A DNA stretch of 12,535 bases from Azohydromonas lata NBRC 102462 (GTDB lineage: Bacteria > Pseudomonadota > Gammaproteobacteria > Burkholderiales > Burkholderiaceae_C): positions 1-12,535 of the forward strand of contig CAMCTE010000056.1 in NCBI GenBank assembly GCA_945878385.1, given 5' to 3'. This document shows, piece after piece, positions 1 through 6,641 of the stretch (its first letter is position 1; every line of letters begins with the position of its first letter). Below the pieces are notes generated by a model. The model searched no databases. It saw only the letters and a program-made list of their open reading frames with translations, and had not been told where the DNA came from. The position numbers and the translations under genes are program-made.

Positions 1-1
1 G

Positions 2-655
2 GTCACTGCGCAAGCGACCGTGCCCCAACATGCGGCTGCGCGCTGGGCACCCGATGGCACCCAGACGCAGGAGCCGCGCAGAGAGCCCAGTGTCGACCTG
101 GAAGGCCTGCAGCAGGCGGCCCGCCAAGCGGGCTACCACGACGGCTACCGAGATGGCTTGGCAGCGCTGGAGAACTTCAAGCGCAGCTTCGCGCAACAGA
201 TGGCCACTCAGATCGGGCATCTCATGGAGTCAATCGACCGAGAGTTCCAAGCGTTGGAGGCCGACATGGCCCAAGCCCTGGTGCACGCGTCGACCGGGCT
301 TGCGCGGCAGATCGTGCGAAGCGAATTGGCCACGCGCCCTGAATTCATCACCCACGTGGCGCGTCAGGCGGTGGCGGCACTGTCGATGTCGCTGCGCCAC
401 ATCGAAATGCGCGTGCACCCCGATGACTTGGCACTCGTCCAGGCGGGTCTGGGGGAAGAGGCGCAGGCGCGGGGTGTCACCTGCGTGGCCGACCCTGCTG
501 TATCCCGCGGTGGCTGCACCCTGCAGACCGAACTGGGGTCTCTGGATGCGCGCATCGAGCACCTGTGGGATCAGGCCCTGCGGCGCACGGGGCAAGACGC
601 CACCCATTGGCCCTTGCACTCGGCAGACTCGAGGGACTCGGGAGACCAATTCTGA
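2..655 (+). CDS. fliH: FliH, flagellar export ATPase regulator (5' partial)
   Basis: FliH binds the export ATPase FliI, restrains it and docks it at the C-ring and export gate. The frame is open to the first bases of the window, so the true start lies upstream; a GTG at 20 is internal and should not be taken as the start. A helix with an A-x3-G-x3-G-x3-G pattern (bases 119-157) is the glycine-zipper-like repeat typical of FliH. It is followed by a long charged helical stretch. The C-terminal domain carries the family-like GGCTLQTELGSLDARIEHLW block near bases 508-567. The stop shares one base with the fliI start (TGATG), which is the expected order and suggests translational coupling. Identification is by motif and by position before fliI and is secure; only the missing N-terminus is uncertain. 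Confidence 0.93.
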   Translation, partial: VTAQATVPQHAAARWAPDGTQTQEPRREPSVDLEGLQQAARQAGYHDGYRDGLAALENFKRSFAQQMATQIGHLMESIDREFQALEADMAQALVHASTGLARQIVRSELATRPEFITHVARQAVAALSMSLRHIEMRVHPDDLALVQAGLGEEAQARGVTCVADPAVSRGGCTLQTELGSLDARIEHLWDQALRRTGQDATHWPLHSADSRDSGDQF

Positions 656-2124
656 TGGAAGTCGCCACAACCGCCCACACCACCGGCGCGGCAGGCAGGC
701 TCTTGCGCTGGGAGCGCTTTCTCGGGCACCTGCAAGACCACTTCAGCGCCCCCTTACCGCTGGAGGGCATCGGCACACTCACCCGCGTGGCGGGGCTGGT
801 GTTGGAAGCCGGCGGTATCCGCGTCCCCGTGGGCACGGTGTGCCGCATAGACGGACCTGGCCGCAGTGGCGTACTGGCCGAAGTGGTGGGCTTCAATGGC
901 GACCGCGCCTTTCTGATGCCCATCGGAGAGTTGCATGGGCTTTCCAGCGGTGCCCGCGTGGTGCCCCTGCCTGCGCCAAGCTCAGCCTTGTCGCTCGAGC
1001 ATTCACAACACCCATGGCGCCGCAGTGAAGACCGAAGCCTGCACCTGCCGATGGGCCGCGGCTTGTTGGGCAGGGTCGTGGACTCCCACGGTCATCCGCT
1101 GGACCGCCTGGGGCCACTGACGGATGTGCAGGCCGGCCCGCTGCAACGCCGACCCATCAACGCCATGGAGCGTGACCCGGTGCGCACGCCACTGGACACC
1201 GGCATTCGTGCGATCAATTCAATGCTGACCGTGGGCCGAGGCCAGCGTCTGGGGCTGTTTGCCGGCACCGGCGTGGGCAAGTCGGTGCTGCTGGGCATGA
1301 TGGCCCGCTACACCGATGCCGATGTGATCGTGGTGGGCCTGATCGGTGAACGCGGCCGTGAGGTCAAGGAGTTCATTGAAGACATCCTGGGCGAAGACGG
1401 CCGTCAGCGATCGGTGGTCGTGGCCGCCCCGGCTGATTCCCCTCCACTGGTTCGCCTGCAGGGGGCGGCTTACGCCACCGCGGTAGCCGAACACTTCCGC
1501 GACCAGGGGCTGCATGTCCTGCTGCTGATGGACAGCCTCACCCGCTATGTGATGGCCCAGCGCGAACTGGCCTTGGCCATCGGCGAGCCACCGGCCACCA
1601 AGGGCTATCCACCAAGCTGCTTTGCCAAGCTGCCGCAATTGGTCGAGCGCAGCGGAAACGGCTTCAACGGCATCGGCTCCATCACAGCGTTCTACACCGT
1701 GCTGTCCGAAGGCGACGATCAACAGGACCCTGTGGCCGATGCTGCTCGGGGCATTCTGGACGGGCACATCGTGCTTTCGCGCGAACTGGCGGAATCTGGT
1801 CACTACCCCGCCATTGATGTGGAGCGCTCGGTGTCTCGGGTGATGCCCAACGTGGCCACGCGCGAACACCAGGCGGCATCGCGCCGGCTTCGGCAGTTGC
1901 TTTCCCGCCTCACACGCGCCAAGGACCTTCTTCAGATCGGGGCCTACCAGCCCGGCAGCGACCCCGATCTGGATGAAGCGCTGCATCGCCGACTGGGCCT
2001 GACCAATCTGCTGCAGCAGGACATGCACGACAACGCTTCGCTGCATGACAGCCTGATGCAGATGCAGCACGCGCTGGGCTGGCCAGCCGAATTGACTCCC
2101 AAGCATGCCGGAGATCCCTCATGA
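655..2124 (+). CDS. fliI: FliI, flagellum-specific export ATPase
   Basis: FliI is the cytoplasmic ATPase of the flagellar type III export apparatus, related to F1-beta. The 489-residue product has Walker A AGTGVGKS at 203-210, GERGREV with the catalytic-type glutamate at E232, Walker B LLLMDSLTR with D293, and the ATPase alpha/beta signature PAIDVERSVS at 385-394. The N-terminal beta-barrel domain spans roughly residues 1-110. It is slightly longer than Salmonella FliI (about 456). The frame is open further upstream inside fliH. I chose the ATG at 655 because it overlaps the fliH stop as TGATG, has GGGAG at 640-644 upstream, and leaves a normal-length N-terminus. The stop overlaps the fliJ start as ATGA. 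No key residue is missing. Confidence 0.97.
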   Translation: MEVATTAHTTGAAGRLLRWERFLGHLQDHFSAPLPLEGIGTLTRVAGLVLEAGGIRVPVGTVCRIDGPGRSGVLAEVVGFNGDRAFLMPIGELHGLSSGARVVPLPAPSSALSLEHSQHPWRRSEDRSLHLPMGRGLLGRVVDSHGHPLDRLGPLTDVQAGPLQRRPINAMERDPVRTPLDTGIRAINSMLTVGRGQRLGLFAGTGVGKSVLLGMMARYTDADVIVVGLIGERGREVKEFIEDILGEDGRQRSVVVAAPADSPPLVRLQGAAYATAVAEHFRDQGLHVLLLMDSLTRYVMAQRELALAIGEPPATKGYPPSCFAKLPQLVERSGNGFNGIGSITAFYTVLSEGDDQQDPVADAARGILDGHIVLSRELAESGHYPAIDVERSVSRVMPNVATREHQAASRRLRQLLSRLTRAKDLLQIGAYQPGSDPDLDEALHRRLGLTNLLQQDMHDNASLHDSLMQMQHALGWPAELTPKHAGDPS

Positions 2125-2591
2125 GCACACAAGACCCCACCCTGCTGGCCCTGCTCAAGGAAAAGGAAGAGGGTGAGCGCGACCGCCGCAAGGCCCGCCT
2201 GATGGAACTGCGCGATCGGCTGGCACAACTGCAGGCGCAGACCGAGCAGCTCACCGCCTACCGTCGGCACTACCAAGACCATTGGCAGCTCCAATTCAAG
2301 AGCGGTGCACGCCCCCAGGTACTGCAGTGCTACCGCCAGTTCGTCGAGCGGCTCGATGCAGCGCTGGCCCAGCAGGCCCACACCGTTCGCCATGTCGGCG
2401 CACTGGTGGAACAGGCCGAACAGGAACTGCTGCAGCAGGAAATCCGCGTGGCGGCCATCGAAAAGCTGCTTCAACGGCGCGCGCAGCAGGCTGAACTGCA
2501 GCAGCGCCGACAGCAACAGCGCCACGACGATGAATGGGCCCAACGCGCGGCGCGCGCCGCCACCCCAGCCCTGGCCGCCTTCGGCTCTTGA
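2121..2591 (+). CDS. fliJ: FliJ, flagellar export chaperone/ATPase stalk
   Basis: FliJ is a small coiled-coil protein that sits in the FliI hexamer, like the F1 gamma stalk, and helps recycle export chaperones. The 156-residue product is almost entirely predicted helix rich in Glu, Gln, Arg and Leu (for example LMELRDRLAQLQAQTEQLTAY), with no membrane segment or signal peptide. This matches the size (Salmonella 147) and composition of the family, which has little sequence conservation. The ATG overlaps the fliI stop by four bases (ATGA), and GGAG at 2110-2113 lies seven bases upstream. The call rests on position between fliI and fliK plus the coiled-coil character. The Gln/Ala-rich tail from about residue 115 is low complexity. 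Confidence 0.9.
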   Translation: MSTQDPTLLALLKEKEEGERDRRKARLMELRDRLAQLQAQTEQLTAYRRHYQDHWQLQFKSGARPQVLQCYRQFVERLDAALAQQAHTVRHVGALVEQAEQELLQQEIRVAAIEKLLQRRAQQAELQQRRQQQRHDDEWAQRAARAATPALAAFGS

Positions 2592-2617
2592 GCCACCGAA
2601 CTTCAATCGAGCACCAC

Positions 2618-4237
2618 ATGTCCAACGCAATGACCCCCCTGACCTGGGCGCCCACTGAGCCCGGTCCGACTGCCGCGTTGCAGCGGCGGGCTGCTGCGGC
2701 AAGCAAAGGCCCAAGGGGCTCCGCTCCAGAGCCCTCGGGACTGTCGTTTGATGCCTTGCTTCGGCAAGCCGCTCCCGGGTCCGAGAGGCCCGGACCAAGC
2801 GAGATTGAGCCCTCCACCATGGACACTGGAATCGAAGCCCCACAGGAATCAGCAACCGAGCGGGCATTGCCGGAATACGAGTCCGGCACGCAGGCGCTTG
2901 ATTGGTCGGCGTTGGTGCCCTCATCGTTTCTGCCAGCTACGCCGCAGGCACAGCCGCCGGTGGTCAACATCCCGGGGGAGTCTTCCTCAACGGCGCCTGC
3001 CGAGGAAGCTGACCTGTTGCCGGCTGAATCCATGCGCATCAACGCATCTGCGCCTGCAGATCGGGACCTCACCCTGGCAAGCCCGGCCGTGTCAGCGGCG
3101 TACAACGCCCCTGCCGACCGCCAAGACGAAGCGCGTGAGCCCACATCCGTGTTTGCAGTCAAGGACAGCGCCACGGCACTCGCAGCGTCCATTGCAAGCC
3201 AGAACGTGCCTGAAGCCGACCAACCCGGGCGTGCATCACCTGCACCCGCTCCTGAAACCCTCAGCGCACAACCACCAGCAACTTTGGCCTCCAGCCCAGC
3301 CGTTACCGCTGCCGAGCTGGCCTCCCAGCCCTTGAACAGCACTCCTGCTGCGGGCCCCTCCCACCCAGTGCCTGAACCTTCGCTGGCTGAAGCGCAAGCC
3401 GCGCGCCCGCTGGCCGTCAATGCGGCCGCCTTTGCGCTGAGCCGCATGTCCGAGGCTCGCGGCATGGGCGCCCGCGCCACTGAAACACGCAGCGCCGAAG
3501 GGCGCCCCACTGAGGCGGTTGTCGTGCGGCAGGCCAACACCACGACCCGTCCACTGGAGGTGCCGACGGCGGAGCCTGCGCAGCGCCTTGGTCGTGGCCC
3601 CCAGGCCAAGCTTGAAGCCAATGGTTCGGCACAGAGCGTGGCCGACAGCGCCGCGTCCCTTACCGCTGCTGCACCCGCGCCTGCAGTGGGCTCCGGCTCA
3701 CCGGGCCCTGCCGCGGTCGCTGCGGCTCCGCCCATCGCGGTTCCGGCCCCCCTTGTCGAACGGTTCGAATCTCCAGTGCCCCAAGGCTACACCCCCGCGC
3801 AAGTCGAAACCCCCATCACCGACCACGATTTCCCCCGCGTGTTGGGCATGAAGATCGGTCAGTGGGTCAACGATGAAGTGCAGCAGGTGTGGCTTGATGT
3901 GCATCCGGCCGATATGGGTCCGGTGGCCATCCAAATCGCGCTGGACGGACAGCAGGCGGAACTGAACTTTGGTGTGGAGTCCGCCGCCGCACGGCAAGTG
4001 ATTGAAGCCAGCCTGCCTGAACTGGCTTCGGCGCTGCAGTCTGCCGGCCTGACGCTCAGTGGCGGCAGCATCTCGCAGGACATGCCCCAGTCCCGCCCAG
4101 GTGCCGACCCCGAGAACCCACGGGGTGCAGCAAGCGCATCGCGCCAGGCCGCAGCGGGCGCTACCGGCGGGGCCGACCCGGCCGACGGCTTCAGGCCAAG
4201 CCGAGCCGGCCTGGGGTTGTTGGACCTCTACGCCTGA
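2618..4237 (+). CDS. fliK: FliK, flagellar hook-length control protein
   Basis: FliK is secreted through the growing hook, measures its length and switches export from hook to filament substrates through FlhB. Of 539 residues, the first 400 or so are a Pro/Ala/Ser/Thr-rich, low-complexity, probably disordered ruler region. The C-terminal Flg_hook domain is clear at about 405-495: LGMKIGQWV from L409, then VQQVWLDVHPADMGPV at 421-436, followed by the usual helix near RQVIEASLPELASALQSAG. The tail is Ala/Gly-rich. An in-frame ATG at 2534 lies inside fliJ. I prefer 2618, the first ATG after the fliJ stop, though no strong ribosome site precedes it and the ATG at 2630 is possible. It is longer than Salmonella FliK (405), but the family varies widely in length. 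This is the last gene before the signalling insertion. Confidence 0.92.
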   Translation: MSNAMTPLTWAPTEPGPTAALQRRAAAASKGPRGSAPEPSGLSFDALLRQAAPGSERPGPSEIEPSTMDTGIEAPQESATERALPEYESGTQALDWSALVPSSFLPATPQAQPPVVNIPGESSSTAPAEEADLLPAESMRINASAPADRDLTLASPAVSAAYNAPADRQDEAREPTSVFAVKDSATALAASIASQNVPEADQPGRASPAPAPETLSAQPPATLASSPAVTAAELASQPLNSTPAAGPSHPVPEPSLAEAQAARPLAVNAAAFALSRMSEARGMGARATETRSAEGRPTEAVVVRQANTTTRPLEVPTAEPAQRLGRGPQAKLEANGSAQSVADSAASLTAAAPAPAVGSGSPGPAAVAAAPPIAVPAPLVERFESPVPQGYTPAQVETPITDHDFPRVLGMKIGQWVNDEVQQVWLDVHPADMGPVAIQIALDGQQAELNFGVESAAARQVIEASLPELASALQSAGLTLSGGSISQDMPQSRPGADPENPRGAASASRQAAAGATGGADPADGFRPSRAGLGLLDLYA

Positions 4238-4357
4238 GACGGCCGCGCAGCGTGACCGGCTTGGCAAGCCGGTGGTATCTTCGTTCCGATGTGGCTTCCT
4301 GCTGCTGCAGGCGAGCCCCGCAACCGCTATGCTTCGCTTTGAACTGAAGGGCGGAAG
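4238..4357 (+). other. Intergenic gap between fliK and the signalling module
   Basis: This 120-base non-coding gap is the first real break in an otherwise overlapping operon. It holds the hairpin at 4255-4273, a lone TATGCT resembling a sigma-70 -10 box at 4328-4333 with no acceptable -35 at normal spacing, and a purine-rich ribosome site (AAGGGCGGAAG) directly before the ATG at 4358. I see no sigma-28 or sigma-54 promoter on the + strand. The module may be read through from fliK or have its own weak promoter. Confidence 0.5.
4255..4273 (+). terminator. Hairpin after fliK, possible weak terminator or attenuator
   Basis: ACCGGCTTGGCAAGCCGGT is a perfect 8-base-pair stem with a 3-base loop, 17 bases after the fliK stop. 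The downstream bases (GGTATCTTCGTTCC) are only mildly T-rich and have no T tract. It is therefore a poor classical intrinsic terminator, but could be an attenuator, an mRNA 3'-end stabiliser or a processing site between the flagellar and signalling genes. The fold is seen directly; the role is inferred. Confidence 0.35.
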
Positions 4358-5389
4358 ATGAAGATCGTCATCATCGACGACAACGAAACGAACCTGATCC
4401 TGATGGAGGCGCTGGCGCGAAGCGTGGCACCGCTGCAGCCGGTGACTTTTCTCGACCCCGAAGAAGGGTTGCGCGAGACGCTGCGCGACGGCGCCGACCT
4501 GATCGTGATCGACTACATGATGCCGGTACTCGACGGCATCCACTTCATCGAGGCCATCCGCCAGCATCGCCAGTTTGCCGATGTCCCGGTGATCATGGTC
4601 ACCGCTGCCGATGAACGCAGCGTGCGCCGGCGCGCTCTAGAGGTGGGGGCCACCGACTTTCTGAGCAAGCCGGTGGACACCATCGAGATGAAGCTGCGCC
4701 TGACGAATTTGATGCGGCTGCGGCGCGCCCACAATCTGCTCAACGACCGCGCAGCGCTCTTGGCTGATGAAGTGCAGGCGGCCACCAGCGCACTGCGCGA
4801 AGCGGCACTCGAACTGGTGACGCGCCTGGCCCAGGCTGCTGAATTCCGCGACCCCGAAACGGGCGGGCACATACAGCGCATGGCGCGTTATTCGGTGGTC
4901 ATCGGCAAGGCTTTGGGCATGCCGTCGAACTACCTCAATGACCTGCTCACCGCCGCCCCCCTGCACGATTTGGGCAAGGTGGGCATACCGGATGCCGTCC
5001 TGCTCAAACCCGGCAAGCTAGACCCCAGCGAACTTGATGTGATGCGCGGGCACGCGCAAATCGGCGAACAACTGTTGAGCCAGAGCCAGCATCCCCTGAT
5101 TCAGATGGCCTGCGAGATTGCAGGTTCCCACCATGAGAAGTGGGATGGCAGCGGCTATCCGCGCGGCCTGCGCGGTGAAGACATTCCCCTGAGTGGGCGC
5201 ATCGTGGCGGTGGCCGATGTACTGGACGCCCTCACCTCCGAGCGCCCCTACAAAAAGGCCTGGACCTTCGACGCCGCGCGCGAATTCATTGTCCGAGGCC
5301 GGGGTCAGCACTTCTGCCCGCGCTGTGTCGACGCCTTGGTGGGCTGCTGGGGCGAGGTGCTGCAGGTCTACGGCGCTTTCCCCGACTGA
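4358..5389 (+). CDS. Receiver/HD-GYP response regulator (cyclic di-GMP phosphodiesterase, RpfG type)
   Basis: This 343-residue cytosolic response regulator is predicted to hydrolyse cyclic di-GMP when phosphorylated. The receiver (1-125) has acidic D7-D8, phospho-acceptor D52 in IDYMMP, T82 and K104. A helical linker (125-155) leads to an HD-GYP domain (about 150-340): E167 and H171 in DPETGGH, H203-D204 in HDLGK, H232, H258-H259 in HHEKWDGSGYP, and D287 in VADVLDALTSERPYKK. These match the metal-binding positions I recall for active HD-GYP enzymes. The near-terminal FDPxxVD-like motif reads FCPRCVDAL, giving an unusual C320-x2-C323. The ATG has a strong ribosome site (GGCGGAAG). It is followed after 19 bases by the FIST gene, suggesting an operon in which this protein is the output. 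RpfG-like architecture is certain; activity and partner are inferred. Confidence 0.93.
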   Translation: MKIVIIDDNETNLILMEALARSVAPLQPVTFLDPEEGLRETLRDGADLIVIDYMMPVLDGIHFIEAIRQHRQFADVPVIMVTAADERSVRRRALEVGATDFLSKPVDTIEMKLRLTNLMRLRRAHNLLNDRAALLADEVQAATSALREAALELVTRLAQAAEFRDPETGGHIQRMARYSVVIGKALGMPSNYLNDLLTAAPLHDLGKVGIPDAVLLKPGKLDPSELDVMRGHAQIGEQLLSQSQHPLIQMACEIAGSHHEKWDGSGYPRGLRGEDIPLSGRIVAVADVLDALTSERPYKKAWTFDAAREFIVRGRGQHFCPRCVDALVGCWGEVLQVYGAFPD

Positions 5390-5408
5390 GCCCCGCACCG
5401 GACCGAAT

Positions 5409-6641
5409 ATGACGCTGAGGTCGTTTCAGTGCCAACTGGCACCCCATGGTCGCGCAGTCGATGACGCGGGTATCGCCACTGCAGTACAGGCGATTGCGCA
5501 ACTGCGGGCCAGCCTCGTGCTGGTGTTGGCTGATGCACGCCACTTTCAGGAGGCGGCCACCGCCAACCTCGACGCTGCCTCCACCCCGTTGGGCGCCCTG
5601 CTGCGCCGTCTGTCCCAAGAGGCCCCACAGGCTGCGGTGATCGGTTGCTCCACGGCCGGCGAGATTCTGGGCGATACCGTGCTCCAGGGCACGCTGACGG
5701 TGACTGCCGTCGCCCTGGAACACACGCGTGTGCACGCCTGCACCCTCCCGCTGGACCGGATGGAAGATTCCAACGCCGTCGGGCGGTCGATGAGCCTGGC
5801 CTTGCGCCAAGCGTGTGGCCCCGACCTGCAGCAGGTGTGGGTGCTGGCCCCGGGGGTCAACATCAACGGCAGCGCATTGGTGCAAGGCATGTCCAGCGGT
5901 TTTGAGGGCACCACGGCGCCCGGGATTTCCGGCGGCCTGGCCGCTGATGGCGGCGCGTTCCAACGCACCTGGACGCTGGGGCCTGCCGGCATCAGCGACC
6001 ACCATGTGGTGGCCCTGGGCTTCAGCGGCGCGCAGGTCATCAGTGGCAGCAGCGCGCAGGGCGGTTGGGAGACCTTTGGCCCTGCGCGGCGCGTCACACG
6101 CGCCCAGGGCAATCGCCTGTTCGAGATGGACCGCGAGCCCGCACTGGATGTCTACCGCCGGTATCTGGGCGAATACGCCAAGGACCTGCCTGCCTCGGGC
6201 CTGTTGTTTCCCCTGCAGATCACACAAGGCCCTGACAGCGGCCTCATCCGCACCATTCTGGGCATCGACGAAGCCCAGGGTGGCCTGGTGCTGGCTGGCG
6301 ATGTGGCCACCGACTCCTATGTGAGGTTGATGCACGCCTCCACCCATCACCTGGTGGCTGCAGCCGAGCAAGCGGCCCAGCGCATGCGCCCAGGGCTGAT
6401 CGAGGGCTGCCCTTCCATGGCATTGCTGGTGAGCTGCGTCGGCCGGCGCATCGTGATGGGGGACCAGACCGAGGAAGAGGTGGAGGCTGTGCGCGATGCG
6501 CTGCCGCCCAACACGCTGATCGCAGGCTTCTATTCGAACGGCGAAATTGCCGCGTGGAACTATGCAGGCGACTGCAGGCTGCACAACCAGACGATGACGA
6601 TCAGTTGGTTGGCTGAAGGGCCTGGTGGGCCGCCCTCATGA
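5409..6641 (+). CDS. FIST-domain intracellular sensor protein (NosP-like candidate)
   Basis: The 410-residue soluble protein consists of FIST N (about 35-225) and FIST C (about 226-400) domains and nothing else. Diagnostic motifs are VIGCSTAGEI at 77-86, GGLAADGGAF at 175-184, GGWETFGP at 218-225, the PALDVYRRYLGEYAKDLP-like block at 244-261, GFYSNGEI at 373-380 and LHNQTMTISW at 391-400. It has no signal peptide or membrane segment. FIST domains are small-ligand sensors that usually work with histidine kinases or chemoreceptors; the haem-binding NO sensor NosP of Pseudomonas has this architecture and is encoded beside its kinase NahK. The stop overlaps the kinase start as ATGA, so the two are probably made together. 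I chose the ATG at 5409, which follows the HD-GYP stop; upstream in-frame ATGs lie inside that gene. Its ribosome site is weak. Family certain; ligand unknown from sequence. Confidence 0.93.
   Translation: MTLRSFQCQLAPHGRAVDDAGIATAVQAIAQLRASLVLVLADARHFQEAATANLDAASTPLGALLRRLSQEAPQAAVIGCSTAGEILGDTVLQGTLTVTAVALEHTRVHACTLPLDRMEDSNAVGRSMSLALRQACGPDLQQVWVLAPGVNINGSALVQGMSSGFEGTTAPGISGGLAADGGAFQRTWTLGPAGISDHHVVALGFSGAQVISGSSAQGGWETFGPARRVTRAQGNRLFEMDREPALDVYRRYLGEYAKDLPASGLLFPLQITQGPDSGLIRTILGIDEAQGGLVLAGDVATDSYVRLMHASTHHLVAAAEQAAQRMRPGLIEGCPSMALLVSCVGRRIVMGDQTEEEVEAVRDALPPNTLIAGFYSNGEIAAWNYAGDCRLHNQTMTISWLAEGPGGPPS

Noticed and set aside
2296..3735. Minus-strand open frame of 479 codons opposite fliJ and fliK
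   Set aside because: The Ala/Gly/Ser/Arg-rich translation has no domain and mirrors the codon bias of fliK; long antisense frames are expected in GC-rich genes.
3888..3915. GCCGATAT within fliK as a sigma-28 -10 box
   Set aside because: The expected -35 position has no resemblance to TAAAGTTT, and the site is inside coding sequence for a conserved motif.
4261..4290. Possible sigma-70 promoter TTGGCA with TCCGAT after 18 bases
   Set aside because: The -10 matches only three of six positions and the -35 lies within the hairpin; too weak to list.
5286..6584. Minus-strand open frame of 432 codons opposite the FIST gene
   Set aside because: The + strand frame has clear FIST motifs, and the antisense translation resembles no protein and lacks a ribosome site.
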